The notes under the pieces are model-generated. The model was not told where the DNA came from. It was given only the letters and a program-made list of their open reading frames with translations, and did no database searches. A stretch of 64,000 nucleotides of DNA, taken from NCBI GenBank assembly GCA_963377175.1, contig CAUJNA010001447.1, positions 134,811-198,810 on the forward strand. The letters are read 5' to 3'. The translations under genes were made by a program, and so were the position numbers. This document shows, one piece after another, positions 39,353-51,584 of this stretch. Each line of letters opens with the position of its first letter. The first letter of the stretch is position 1. This DNA comes from Effrenium voratum. Taxonomy: Eukaryota > Sar > Dinophyceae > Suessiales > Symbiodiniaceae.

Positions 39353-41082
39353 CATGATCAACCATTAACTTTATCACTCGTGAACTTCAAGACACCATCA
39401 GGACGAGACTTTACATCTGTTTGCATGCAGCGCATCCTTCAAACCATCCCAAAAGAAAACATCACTCGAACTATGCACCTGGAGGCAAAAAACCTAAAAC
39501 CACCCCGTTTGGAGGAATAGTCGAGGAGCCCATGGGAGCACTGCCCCGCCTGAAGGACCTCACGATACCCAGGGAAGTTGCCTCAGGCTCCACGGCTGGT
39601 CAAACGCGGCTCTCCAAATGCCGCAGCGCAGTACGGAAGCTGGGAATGACCCCACAACAAAAAAAGAGTGGACCCTCGTAATTAGGGAATGGTTGTTGGA
39701 GTTTTGCCGACATTTCTTGCTAAGAGTGAGAAATAATCGATCGGCTTCTAGTTACTTGGTATCCATGTGGCTTACACCTTGCGAGGGTAATGACATGATG
39801 ACACATCCGTATTGTGCAACATTGTATGCCGCGCCAGCTCAAGCAGGCGCTTTCGGCCAGTCTGGTACTGCTGCCCAAACAACACCCGGACGTTCATAGC
39901 AATGGGAACTGGGGAATTCAGGCTTACCACTGCTTTGTACATATAGCTTGCAAGTGACATGTGCCAAAACCGGAGCCTGCATCATGGAGAGGTAGCGATT
40001 CTGGTACGCTATGCACTCCTGGAACGACACCTGCCGCAGCATCCGCATCCAAATGAGAGGTACAAGTTGACTCGAGGTTGAGCTTCATGAGGTACGTAAT
40101 GTGTGCAAAGAGTCCCCCTCCTCGAAACTGGATGCCCCTTGAACGTCGCCTCTGGACAGGTCCTAGTTTTGACATGCAGTCGGTGCTGCCTTGCACAAGG
40201 ACACCACCATGCGCTCACGTCTACGATGCTCATTAAATTATTTACGAGTTGTTACCCCAAGCAGTAGAGACTCCTAGAGGAGCGGAGCAATCAGTGCCTA
40301 ACGCCAGTCAGTTCGGCGAAGCAACTTACCAGCGTGCCTTTCCATCCTTGTTCTCGTCGGCATTGTCAAACTCGTGATCACAGAACCTCCAGACTCCAGA
40401 CTCAACAAGCAAAAAATAAGTCCCACTACTGGGATGCCAAATCAGTCAGCTTGGAATGGCCAAGTCCAAAGATGTCGACATATGATATCTGAACTTTCCT
40501 GACCGAACAAGATTATCCAGCACATTCCAGCACATCTTGTTGACATCTGCTGGATTGCGTCTGCTTTCTCGAGTCATAAACCGTGACCTATGGTCAAAAG
40601 CCCTCCAAACAAACGAAGTGCTTCCGTCTCAAGCAGAACAGAACATCGTTCGGATCATGTTTCAGATTTCCCCTCTATCCTAAGCTCTGCTTTACTTTTG
40701 GAGGAGAGACCCCAGACCTAAGCTACGAGTACGCTGCATGCGTGTGCCATGGGCCTTCTAAACATGTTCGCTGACCTGGCTGGGACCTGGCTTCGGTAGG
40801 TCAGGTGAGAATGCGTCAGGTGCCTGGGGTCTTTGCAATGTGTCCCGCTCGGTGGACTGAAGGGAACTCCCTGCCTCAAAGGGCAATGTGAAGGGGAGAT
40901 ATGGGGAGTGCTGATCTCCAAAAAGGCAACCTGAACCGGAAAGGACACCACAAGGCCCCTTCCTTGCTCTGCGTGCTTCTGGGCCATCCAGTTTCACACT
41001 GGCGGAAGTAATTCCGAAGGTATCATTTCTTCAAGTCTTCTGATGTCTTTCGACAATCAGTTGCTTATGATGATTCCGCGTG

Positions 41083-41158
41083 CGAGCAAGCAAGCAAGCG
41101 AGCGAGCGAGCAAGTAAGCAAGCAAACACACAAACAAACCAAACAAACAAACAAACAA
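41083..41158. repeat. (GCAA)n/(GCGA)n/(ACAA)n microsatellite
   Basis: CAAGCAAGCAAGCGAGCGAG followed by CAAACAAAC runs. It is of the same composition as the array at 39262. Confidence 0.9.
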
Positions 41159-43030
41159 CTTGCCGACCTCTACATTAAATAATCAAGTAACATGAGCTAA
41201 ATAATTGCACATGTGACATGCCTTATCATAATTGCATCGTTGGTTCTAACGTGCTGCCCATTCTCGCTAAACCCCTCGTTGGTGAAAACGAAGGACGCCC
41301 CCAGAGAGCAACAAGGGCGAACGGGGTGCTTGCAAACAAAAGACACGTTGCTCGTAGAGGAAAAATGAAGGATACCAAACTATACCAAAGTTACAGCGCA
41401 CAAAGCGGCAAGGGAAACTAGAAAATGATGCGAGTAGAGTCATAGTCAAAACCAAGCAAGGACGCAGAAGGGAATTCCGCGCCTGTGTTTGGTGGGGCCT
41501 GTCCCTGGGCTTTGCGATTGTTCTAGGGCCAAAAGGAGTCGTTTCACCCCATGATTCAACAAGAAGGACACCCAGTGGTAGCCCTACTTAACATCCCCCG
41601 CAATTTGACCCCATGCTGCAAGGCTCAAGAAAAGACTCGGAGCCCTGCACCTCACTAAAAATCCACGGAGTTTGCGTCTTTCCGGCCCAGTGGATGTCCA
41701 TGGGGAAACAAAGTGGCCTTCGTTTGTTGGTTGCTTGAGTTGCAAGCGGATCCCCCCCAAAAAAATCGGAAAACAGGGGCGGAATCCACTGGGCAGCAGA
41801 GTTTTCTAGGGGACACTTCCCCATTCTTTCCAGGGATCCTGTCCAGAAAACCATCAGATTCCCAGGGGAAACAGATCCGGTTTTTGAAAAGAATGGTTGA
41901 AAAGAATTCGGAAAAGGAATCAGCCCCTCTAGGGACAATCTACAGGAAATGGCCCCAAAGCACCCTAAATAAGCAGTCTTCCTGTAGAATGTCCTGCAAC
42001 CCAAAGGATACTGAACCTCAACCCTCCTGGAAGTTTCCGGAGGCTTGGGCCAAGAAGCGTTTGGAAGAACTCCAGGTCCAGCTGTGGGGCACTGGCCTCT
42101 GGCACGGTGATGCCCAAATCCTCCGAAGCGGACGCCGAAGCGAAATCGGACGGCTTCAACGGTTAAACGAGCGCTACCCCCGGGGATCCCTGCAAGAAAT
42201 TCATGTGTTTGCAACTCAAAAATGGAGCCCCCCAGTTGTTTTGTGATTTTTTCCTCCTTTGGGGTTCTTAAACAAGTTTCAGACGGAATCCCGTCTTTCG
42301 AAACTACCTTCTGAGTTGACAAGGTTTCCACACAAGAACTCACATGTTTGGTGTGTTGCTTCGAGTTCGGTGTGTAGACAACCTGTCAAGTGTCACCAGG
42401 TATTAGGCATCTGATCGGCAGGAGTCCCCAGTCAGCCAGCCAAAATGCCTGTGGGGTCCAGGACATGTTCAAGCTCTCAGCTTGCCTCAAATGTGGGTTG
42501 GCGGTTTGGAGGTTCAGGGGGCAGCTTCCCATGTGCCCTCCACAAGAACGGGATCGAATCCCGAAACCATCGATCCAAACACATTCAGTTTTGCCCTTCC
42601 GGGTTCGGCATGCGCGCATGCGCGCTGTACAACCGCGGAAATGGGGGTTGATCAATATTAAATTTGGGGCCTGGGGCCCCCAAATGGCCATGGGTAACTT
42701 GTTTTTATGTGGGAAATACTGTGGATGGACGAAGTCCTGCACCACCTAAGAAGCCATGGTTGAAGTTAGCCATTGTTTGTTGGTATTTACGTTGGGGAAT
42801 CCTCAGAAAACCGCGGTTTCTGAACGGTGGTGCTTATCCGAGCGGATTTCGCAACCACAGTATCAAATCGTTTAGCGGTTTACCAATGGTCCCATGTATC
42901 ACGGACCCTGTGATCAAGCCCCATATGGCCATCGGCCGCTCCTTCAGCACTGCCGGCATCTGGCTTCCTGAGTGCCATATGTTCACCATATGTTCACGCA
43001 AGTTGACTCCAAGGTCACAGATTTGATGAA

Positions 43031-43119
43031 CCTGGACCCTCACAATTCACAACTTAAATGGGTTATTGCCAAGATTTGGGGGGGTGAAAGTCCTTTATGT
43101 AGCAGTTGGAGGGTCCAGG
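43031..43119. mobile_element. MITE-like hairpin, CCTGGACCCTC family, copy 1
   Basis: CCTGGACCCTC at 43031 faces GAGGGTCCAGG ending at 43119, an 89-bp element flanked by AA on both sides. A second member lies at 58622-58713. Its interior (AAATGGGTTATTGCCAAGA) resembles the other copy's AAATGGGGTATTGCCCTAAG. Confidence 0.65.
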
Positions 43120-44616
43120 AACCCTTTTGGGCCAAGTTGACCAAGTCGGATTCAGCTTCGATTCGCGCATCACCCGACTGGCTGTCGTCACCTCATAGGC
43201 CTGCCTCCCTCTGCAGCCCGACAAAAAAACGCTGAGCGCTCGGCGACTGAGGTAGAGGTTGCCTTTGGTGTACCTCGGCGTCAAAGTTGCTTCGTCAGAA
43301 ATCATTAATAAACAGGCTCGACTCATCCGCACTCTGGTATGTTTGACTTCGTCGCCAAAACCAAGTGGAGTGTAGATTTCATCCGGGGCCTCTCCGGAGG
43401 AAATGCGGCAAGATTGCGTGAGCCTCCTAGATCGTGAAGCAACTAGTGCGTTGCCCATATCCCTTCACGTCACATAGACTGCTAGATTCTTTGAGAAAAC
43501 CTCCCATGTGCCATGTGCAAACTCTTTATGGTTGTCTGGAATCCCGTCCATGAACATCCTTACAAATAAGAAAGCCTTTAACGACCAAACCTCGATGAAG
43601 CAACGTTCAGTTTGCCGAGCCTGTAGAAGGCAGCGCGAAGCTGGTCCTAGGCTTCGCAAACCATCAAAACCCGATTGGATTGCGTGAAACCGCCCAGGTT
43701 GCACATGTCCTCACCTGTGGAACGTGGTACCCAAAACGTGTCAAATTGCTCTTAACTAGTTTCCCAACATTGCGTTGCGCATAGTCTGCCACAGAGATCT
43801 ATTCCTTTGCAACGCTGCCAGCGTTTTCCAGTCATGTTTGCTGATTGCTCTCTACTTGAAAAAAACATCACCATGCTGTGGGCATTGGGGTTCTCAAACT
43901 GGGATTGGGACCCCTTTCGTTTGGCTAATGGGACAAAAGGAAACCCTGGCCGCTTCAGGAACGATCCGCATGGGGTTTCCGCCCATATTTCGCACCTTCC
44001 AGGCTTCCAAGATGCAATGGCCACAGTGAAAACCATTGTCACATCCTGCCTGACTTGAACACGTTCAACCCTAAACCTAGGATGACATGAGGGGGACCTC
44101 ATTTCAAAATAAAACAACTGGGTGCACAAAGATTCAGGCAACAAGACCCTCCGTGAAAAACAGCTCCCTTCACAAGATGCTGGCTGCGGTCATCATTTTA
44201 GTCAAGGGCAAGCATCTAGGATTTTGGATGTTACCAAACGTCGAGGCAGCACAAAGGTCGGGCCCGTCGGGACCGAACATTGACAAACCTGGTTGAAACA
44301 TGTGCAATCCTGTTGTCAAAAGCTGGGGATCAAAAAACAATAGCAAAGAACAAACGATCGCAAGTCCAACTGCTGCAGTTGGAACCCTTCTTCAACTCAG
44401 GCCTTTGATGAAATGCCTGGACTTGCGCACGACCAAATCTTCTTCCTGCACCTGAAGTCCCGGTCATGAGACGTGAATGACGAATTTGCGCCAATTCCGT
44501 CATGGCAACCAGCAATGAACCTGCACCGCAAGATATATGCTGGACATGGCCCCTTGAGGGCGCCAACTTCAAAATATAACAATAATAAAACGGCCTGCAA
44601 CCTGCATCGAAGCGTA

Positions 44617-46458
44617 TCAAAAGCGCAACTCCACCCAGCCACGTGCCAGCAATGACACCCTCTGACATGCCTCCAGCTTTCCGTCGAGAGCTTCCTTAAG
44701 AAACTCTGGGACAGGGTTCCCTGCGATGAAATCTGCTGCAGTCATTCCCCGCGAGTTCGGCGTATGGAGCCGGGCTCCTTCAGCGATCAAAGCCGCAGCA
44801 GCCTCGTACTGCCCCAGCAGCAAAGCTGTGATCAAGGGAGAGGCACCGTGACCGTGGTACATCATCTTGGTGAGTTGTGTGACTTTGAACCGGTGTTGCA
44901 AAGTCTTTGCTGTGACAAAGACTTTCGAAATGGGGGTCAAACTCAAGCACTGGTCTCGAGTATTGACATCTGCTCTCAGTTCAACCAGTCGCCGCACCAC
45001 TTTGGCGTCACAAGCCGCGTGCAGAGCTCTATTGAGATCCAGGGCTGTTACACAGCCTTGTTCAACAAGCATGTCAACGACTTCCACAGCGGAGTAGGCG
45101 GCAGCATTTTGGATCGCAAGCAAACCAAAGACATTTCGTTGCAATAGGCTGCAGCCGGCACTGCAAAGCAACTGGACAGCTTCGTGGTTGTTCGCAACCG
45201 CTGCCATGTCGAGGGGCTGCGATGCAAAGGTACTGCAGTTGACTCTGGCTTTGGCCGCGATCAGTACCCGGACAACGTCATTATTCTTGAAGGTACACGA
45301 AATGACAAGAGATGACGCCCCTTGTTCAATTCCAAGGTCTTTGTGAAACCTTTTGGTGCCCTGATTCGGATCAGACTGAAGTGCCAGCAAGTCGTGAACG
45401 AGTGATGCATCCCCATTCAGGGCAGCATAATGAAGCGGCAACCATCCACAGCGGTCAGTCTCCCGGATGCTGCGAAAACGATTCTGGTGAAAGAACTTCA
45501 TCACACGTGGAACGTGATCGCTTTGGTCTTCTTCAGGCATCTCCGGAACAAAGACATCGCAATCATACCCTCGGAGCATCACGGCTTGCTGGTTGAGCAA
45601 AGCTCGAAACCCCGGCCAATCCTGGTCTTTGAGGAGGCTTCGCATCTTCCGCCTGACCGCTGTCCTGAGCACTGGTCCAAGCCGCAGGCTATCCTCCGGC
45701 ACGGTGAAATTGCCTTCAGCCACTGGGCCAGAGCCGGCTCGCATGGAGGCCGTTGCAGACGCTATAAGCTCAATTTCTCCAGGGCTCTTCACCATGATCC
45801 AAGACTGTTCTTCGGAGAGTTCTCGGCAAGTTCTCTCTAGCCGGCACCACCCCCTACTGTGCCAGCTCTTTTGCGTGAGCAAATCCGTGCTGTCCAAGTT
45901 CTGCAAGACCGGGACGAGCGCAAAAAAAAAACTGCACTGATCCACATATGCGTGGATGCTGCTGACGGCGTCTTGCAATTGTCGTCCTTTTTGTGGGCAG
46001 GAGAAGTAATCATACCAGAAAAATAAGGGTTCTGCAAGAAGTTTGGATGTTGCCAAAGGTTTGGCATTGGAATTCAAAACCTCAGAAGCCGCGTCCAAGG
46101 GGATGAATCGCATTTTACCCATGATTCGCTTCAGAGACTGCTGCAAGACTCTCAGCTGCTTGCATTCTGGATCGGGGTGATCAGTGGCAACCCACTGGTG
46201 TGAAACGAATGCTGCCTTGCCCATGCCACTTTGGAACTCCGCCAGCGCATTCCTAGCCTTCAGCTCTTCATGGGGTTCCACCCTGGTCATTGCAAGCAGT
46301 GTCTCTAGAGGCACGGTATACATAGGAAAATGCATGACTAGCACGTCATCCATCCGAGTTATGGAGGATCTTGCATGCCCGGTTGGACTTGCACGGCAAC
46401 ATGCCATGGATTTATCACAACACGCTGAGACCTTTGGGCCCACAGCCTGCGGATTCAT
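44617..46458 (-). CDS. Ankyrin-repeat protein with N-terminal FVSHQW/WYDYFS module
   Basis: A single uninterrupted 613-residue frame runs from the ATG at 46458 (MNPQAVGPKVSACCDKSMAC). Frame upstream of it stays open to 46581 but runs into a CACACA repeat, so I prefer the inner start. The N-terminal module has AAFVSHQWVATDHPDPE (about residues 82-98), FFWYDYFSCPQKGRQL (147-161) and WHSRGWCRLERTCREL (199-214). This combination recurs with ankyrin repeats in dinoflagellates. 'W.DY.S.PQ' recalls TIR/HET-type signalling folds, which is inference. From about residue 337 ankyrin repeats are visible (GWLPLHYAALNGDASLVHDL, QPLDMAAVANNHEAVQLLCS, ASPLITALLLGQYEAAAALI). It is likely a cytosolic protein-binding or signalling protein. 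It has no introns, unlike the other genes here, so a retrogene origin is possible. Confidence 0.8.
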   Translation of the reverse strand: MNPQAVGPKVSACCDKSMACCRASPTGHARSSITRMDDVLVMHFPMYTVPLETLLAMTRVEPHEELKARNALAEFQSGMGKAAFVSHQWVATDHPDPECKQLRVLQQSLKRIMGKMRFIPLDAASEVLNSNAKPLATSKLLAEPLFFWYDYFSCPQKGRQLQDAVSSIHAYVDQCSFFFALVPVLQNLDSTDLLTQKSWHSRGWCRLERTCRELSEEQSWIMVKSPGEIELIASATASMRAGSGPVAEGNFTVPEDSLRLGPVLRTAVRRKMRSLLKDQDWPGFRALLNQQAVMLRGYDCDVFVPEMPEEDQSDHVPRVMKFFHQNRFRSIRETDRCGWLPLHYAALNGDASLVHDLLALQSDPNQGTKRFHKDLGIEQGASSLVISCTFKNNDVVRVLIAAKARVNCSTFASQPLDMAAVANNHEAVQLLCSAGCSLLQRNVFGLLAIQNAAAYSAVEVVDMLVEQGCVTALDLNRALHAACDAKVVRRLVELRADVNTRDQCLSLTPISKVFVTAKTLQHRFKVTQLTKMMYHGHGASPLITALLLGQYEAAAALIAEGARLHTPNSRGMTAADFIAGNPVPEFLKEALDGKLEACQRVSLLARGWVELRF

Positions 46459-47050
46459 GCTCCGGCAACTGACAGCTGCGCAGGGCGCCTGAGAACTTGC
46501 GAACCAGTGGAAGAAAAAGTCGTGGAAGATGTTCCACCAAAATAACACGTTACCCCATCTCATAAACACGCACACACACACACATATGCATCAACTAAGG
46601 CAATAGTATCCATCAATGTATGTAAAACACCAACCAGCAGAGTATTCAGTAATTACACCTCCTTTGCGCATCTCGAAGCTCACTTCCCGAGTGGATTGGC
46701 CCAAGAACATCCGTTTGTTTGCTACCAAAATGGTCCAAGTCCAAAAAGTTTGAAGTGGACGTAGGGAAGTGAGGAAGGCCACATTGTGGATGAAAGTGCG
46801 GTCATATGGATCAAACAGTGGAAAGGCTGGTGCGAGTGAATGCGACAGACCTAGTGTAAACGGCTACATCTTGTTCAGTCTGGCTGCTTGAAATTGTTGT
46901 ATCTGGGTGTGTGTTTTGCTCCTAAGCAAGTGCTAGTTTTGTTTGAGATGTGTTTGTCTGGTGTCCTTCTCCTGTCTGGTTGTTTATGCCGCCGGGCCGA
47001 AAGCCGCGCGTGTAGGCACACAGACTTTTCAATTTTGTTGTTTTTCCTTG
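46459..47050. other. Upstream region of the ankyrin gene
   Basis: A (CA)n tract lies at 46570-46583. A member of a dispersed repeat (CTCACTTCCCGAGTGGATTG) lies near 46679. No promoter motif could be recognised. Confidence 0.4.
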
Positions 47051-47054
47051 GTTT

Positions 47055-47370
47055 GCACTTCCAATCCGTATTCAAGTTCAAGTGAACGGCAACATCCCGC
47101 CCCAGCCCTCCCGAACCCCACCTGATCTTTATGAAGAAGATATGCACATCACCGGGTGGGTGCTGCAGTACGGTGGCGTTTGTGATGTTGCCGTTGACTT
47201 GAATTTGAACACGGATTGGAAGCTTCGATGTAGACGGGGTGGGGTGGGGTTGGGGTGGGTGGGATGTTGCCGTTCACTTACACCTGAGAACGGATTGGAC
47301 GCCACGGTGCAGTTGTGATGTTACTGTTCACTTGAACTTCAAAACGGATTGGATGCTTCGTTGCAGTGGC
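47055..47370. repeat. Degenerate repeat around GATGTTGCCGTTCACTTGAA
   Basis: The word GTTGCCGTTGACTTGAATTT followed by AACACGGATTGGA appears near 47191, 47268 and 47320 in direct orientation. It appears inverted at about 47066 (TCCGTATTCAAGTTCAAGTG). Spacing is uneven (about 60-80 bp). Confidence 0.7.
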
Positions 47371-47559
47371 AGTTGTTACTGTCAACTTGAAGCGGACAGT
47401 GTCGTTTGTGATCAGAAGTCTTAGTGCCAAAACGCGGGGGTCCACCGTGGCTACGCCCGATTGCCTGCTTGCCTGCTCCGGAAAAAAGCATGTAGCTAGT
47501 TAAATAGAAAAGAAAGGGCAGACCACCTCTGGTGCGACGCCTGGTTTTGCGATAGCTGG

Positions 47560-48115
47560 ACAAATGGTTGGTTGGACAAATAACAATAGATAGCCTAAAA
47601 GATAGACAGCTTGACAAATAGCTAGCTGGACAAATAGATAGCTTGACAAACCACAGCCCAACAGATGATAGCTTGACAGATGGCTAGATGGACAAATAAG
47701 ACAGATAAGATAGCTTGACAGATAGATAGCTGGACAAATAGTGGGCTCAACAGCAAGAAAGACTGACAGATAGAGAACTTGACAAATAAATATATTGACA
47801 GATAGATAGCTCGACAAATAGCTAGCTTGACAGATAGCTAGCTCGACAAGCAGATAGCTGGACGGCACAATAGCGAGACAAATACATAGCTTAACAGGCA
47901 AACAGCTTAGACAGCCCAACAAAAAGAAAAGCTGGATAGACATGTAGTTCAACTAGATTGCTTGACAGATAGATAGCTCGACACATAGCTGGTAGCTCGA
48001 CAAATAGATAGCTGAACAGATAGCTGGCCTTGCAGATAGATAGCCGGACAAAAAGCTTGAGTCAGAGACCTCGACAGGTAGCTTTTTTCGCTTGACAAAT
48101 AGATGGCTCAACAGA
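47560..48115. repeat. Degenerate GATAGCTTGACAAATAG array
   Basis: Words such as GATAGATAGCTGGACAAATA and AGCTTGACAGATAG recur every 16-24 bp. The complementary word AAGCTATCTATCTGTCAAGC fills the array at 51585-51900. Confidence 0.85.
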
Positions 48116-49650
48116 TATTCAGTCAGCTCAAGTGCGACAAACTAGCATCAAGTTTCCATGGCCATTTCAATGAGGCCGAGTGGGCTCAAAGCAGAAGCAA
48201 GCACCCCTGTAGTGAGTACTTGGTTTTCGAAACGTCCGACCGCTCGAAGCATCGCCGGCTTTACCAGACTCACAGCCTTTCGATCGGAGCTTTCCCCGAC
48301 AGAGCCGACGAACTCGCTCGAGCGATCGGGCCGCCTCGTTGTCCGCCGCTTCGCGCAGCAGATTTTGGCAGGGCAGCACCAAAGTCCTGGAGCTGTGAAG
48401 GGATTTGGGCTCCCAAAATGGCGATTCCTTTTCGGCGACCTGTAACCATACCTAAAAAGGGGCAAACCCCCCCCCTCAAAATATGAAATCCTCCAATGTA
48501 TGAGGGCCTATGCAACCACTGGCTTGAACACAGAAATCCTCAAACCTCCCACATTGATTGCGTCTATGGAATGGACTTCGGAAAATGGCAACCGTGTATT
48601 TTCCACGAGCCATCCCTTTTTGAGGGCATGGAAGCCGCGAAACACACTTGACCTTGGCTCCGCTTTCATGCCCCAACAAGGTCATTGTTTGCTGTCTTCA
48701 CTCACCCCCTTTTGGCGGGTGCCAGCTTTTTTGATGGGGGAACCAAGAAATGAACAAAGGCTGGTTTTCCTTGGCTCCCAAGAGGAAAAGGGCAGACCGC
48801 AGCACCTCCCGTGGACTCGGTTTTTCCCCATTTGCGCATTTCACCTGAATGGATGGAAACACAAGTTAAGCAACTCGAGGTTGACACTCAGGTTGCCCAC
48901 AGAGCAGAAAACATCCGCGCAAGCGTAAGAACTTTGTAGCTGTCTTTTATAGTATATACATGTGCTACAAAGTTCTTTAACAATGCAACAAAACAAGAAA
49001 ACAACAAACAAGAACTGTCAAGTGTATGTTTCATTGTCCTTTAGAAACGCATTTCTTTCAGATTCTCCGCTGGTGGCTGGCCGCAACGATGCAGCGATTT
49101 TTGGGCAGTCGGTTTACCCCTCGTGAAACACTCTCTCAAATCAAGCAGCCAAACAGAGATGTGTTTTTTCCAGCAAGGCATTACACCATGGGCTTGTCTC
49201 CAGCTCAAAACAGTTTGTGCTTCCTTGTAAACCAGGAGTTCCCCCCCCCAGCAATGGGTCAATCTATAGTCCGAAGCGAATCTTGGCCCGCATCTTGTCA
49301 CATTTCCCTATGCTGCTTCAATCTGTCATAAACAATACAGCGCGCCGCATTCAATCTGTGTCTAGACACGAGTTTTGGTTCGAGCAAACACGGCCCTGCA
49401 GCAGAGGCGGAATGTGTCAGAACTCGCTCGCACGTCGTCAGTTGTCGGTACAAGAAAACTTGAGGAAGACAAGGCCCGATGTTACAGCACACTTCATGCA
49501 TAAAGCTTGGCCAACATCTGGGGTACACAGAAAATGACAGTTTCCGACTCACTTCCACAATATGGTCTACTCTACTACTATACAAGTAAGGTCCGGCAGA
49601 GCCGGGGGGCGGAAGTTTCAAAGCAGTGAACAACTATAGTTTGGAGAACT
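48116..49650. other. Non-coding stretch with a GC-rich, coding-like island
   Basis: 48210-48440 is GC-rich, with short open frames on both strands (for example SSEFVGSVGESSDRKAVSLV on the minus strand), and could be a relic exon. I cannot decide on a frame. The remainder looks intergenic. Confidence 0.3.
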
Positions 49651-49663
49651 GTCCTTGGCCCCT

Positions 49664-49815
49664 TGCTTCTCTCTCTCTCTGTCTCTTTTCTCTCTTTCTC
49701 TCTTTCTCTTTCTCTTTCTCTTTCTGTTTCTCTGTCTCTTTCTCTCTCTTTCTATCTATCTCTCTAGCTATCTCTATATCTGTTTATTGATCTATCTATC
49801 TACCCATCTTTCTCT
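49664..49815. repeat. Polypyrimidine (CT)n/(TTTC)n tract
   Basis: CTCTCTCTGTCTCTTTTCTC and onward, grading into TCTATC repeats. Confidence 0.9.
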
Positions 49816-49817
49816 GC

Positions 49818-50640
49818 ACTTAAAAGTTGCGATGTTCAATCCCCGAAAGTTGACTTCGCGTACTACTTTCGTACTTAAAAGTTGCGATTTTCGAGCCCCA
49901 GCTGCGAAACTGGACTTCACGTACTACTTTCGTAGTTAAAAGTTGCGATTTTCGAGCCCCAGCTACGAAAGTGGACTTCGCGTACTACTTTCGTACTAAA
50001 AAGTCGCGATTTTCGAGCCCCAGCTGCGAAAGTGGACTTTGCGTACTACTTTCGTACTTAAAAGTTGCGATTTTCAAGCCCCGGCTGCGAAAGTGGACTT
50101 TGCGCACTACTTTCGTACTTAAAAGTTGCGATTTTCAAGCCCCAGCTGCGAAAGTTGACTTCGCGTACTACTTTCGTACTTAAAAGTTGCGATTTATCTA
50201 TAGATCTACCTATCTATCTACCTCTCTATCTCCTATCTATCTATCTACCTCTCTATTTATTTATCTCTCTATCTCTTTATCTATCTAGCTAGTTATTTGT
50301 CTATCTATCTACAAATCTATCTATCTCTGTCTATCTCTGTTTCTCTATCTCTTTCTATCTATTTCTCTAGCTATCTCTATATCTGTTTATTGATCTATCT
50401 ATCAGTCCATCTTTCTCTGCACTTAAAAGTTGCGATGTTCAATCCCCGAAAGTTGACTTCGCGTACTACTTTCGTACTTAAAAGTTACGATTTTCAAGCC
50501 CCGGCTGCAAAAGTGGACTTTGCGCACTACTTTCGTACTTAAAAGTTGCGATTTTCAAGCCCCAGCTGCGAAAGTTGACTTCGCGTACTACTTTCGTACT
50601 TAAAAGTTGCGATTTTCGAGCCCCGGCTGCGAAAGTTGAC
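49818..50640. repeat. Second cluster of the TACTTAAAAGTTGCGATTTTC satellite
   Basis: Units of about 60 bp read TTCGCGTACTACTTTCGTAC, TTAAAAGTTGCGATTTTC and GAGCCCCAGCTGCGAAAGTG. They are interrupted at 50195-50420 by a TCTATC microsatellite. The core matches the satellite at 29.9-31.0 kb, but the linker differs (CCCCAGCTGCGAAAGTGGA against CCGGAGCTGCGGGAGTGTG). Confidence 0.9.
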
Positions 50641-51580
50641 CTTGCAAAAATGCTGCGCCTGCCACCAAATCTGTGCTTGACCTTGCTAAAGTGCTGCGCC
50701 TGCCACAAAATCTGTACTTGACCTTGCGAAAGTGCTGCGCGTGCCACGAATTTTGCACTTGACCTTGCGAAAGTGCTGCACCTGCCACAAATTCTGTACT
50801 TGACCTTGCGAAAGTGATGCGCCTGCCACGAATTTTGTACTTGACCTTGCGAAAGTGCTGCGCCTGCCACGAAATCGATACTTGACCTTGCGAAAGTGCT
50901 GCGCCTGCCACGAAATCTATACTTGACCTTGCGAAAGTGCTGCGCCTGCCACGCAATTCAAACCTTGCGAAACCTTCGCGCGGCCGTGCCAATGGGCCCG
51001 TCTCCGAGACCGTTCCGAACCCGTTCCGAGACCGTTCCGAGACCGTTCCGAGACCGCCTCCGTACAGGCGTCGCAGCCGAGGTGGTTTGCGCACAGTCCG
51101 GAAGCCCAATTCACGCACAGCGCCAACGTTTTCTGCATCTTGCCATCCCCCAGCTCGCAGAGAGTGGCACGCAGCATCCTTTGCGAAAGTGCTGCGCCTG
51201 CCACGAAATCTATACTTGACCTTGCGAAAGTGCTGCGCCTGCCACGAAATCTATACTTGACCTTGCGAAAGTGCTGCGCCTGCCACGAAATCTATACTTG
51301 ACCTTGCGAAAGTGCTGCGCCTGCCACGCAATTCAAACCTTGCGAAACCTTCGCGCGGCCGTGCCAATGGGCCCGTCTCCGAGACCGTTCCGAGACCGTT
51401 CCGAGACCGTTCCGAGACCGTTCCGAGACCGCCTCCGTACAGGCGTCGCAGCCGAGGTGGTTTGCGCACAGTCCGGAAGCCCAATTCACGCACAGCGCCA
51501 ACGTTTTCTGCATCTTGCCATCCCCCAGCTCGCAGACAGTGCTTGCGAAAGTGCTGCGCCTGCCACGAAATCTATACTTG
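50640..51580. repeat. 41-bp CCTTGCGAAAGTGCTGCGCC array with 375-bp duplication
   Basis: CTTGACCTTGCGAAAGTGCT plus GCGCCTGCCACGAAATCTATA repeats about seven times (50640-50950) and again at 51180-51325. A longer block is duplicated with an offset of 375 bp (50951 and 51326). It holds CGCAATTCAAACCTTGCG, GCCGTGCCAATGGGCCCGTC and 11-bp CCGTTCCGAGA units. Confidence 0.9.
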
Positions 51581-51584
51581 AGAA

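Larger units (their letters stand above)
37082..44616. other. Non-coding repeat-bearing stretch
   Basis: No convincing exon is seen. It includes tetranucleotide runs (39262-39352 and 41083-41158), a MITE-like hairpin at 43031, a copy of a GAGTAC-rich repeat at 37300-37400, and CCCATTCTTTCCAGGGATCC at 41819, which recurs at 58393. Confidence 0.5.

Noticed and set aside
41588..42343. 251-residue minus-strand frame
   Set aside because: It spans a dispersed repeat segment shared with 58.4 kb, where it is not open, and has no domain. It is probably chance.
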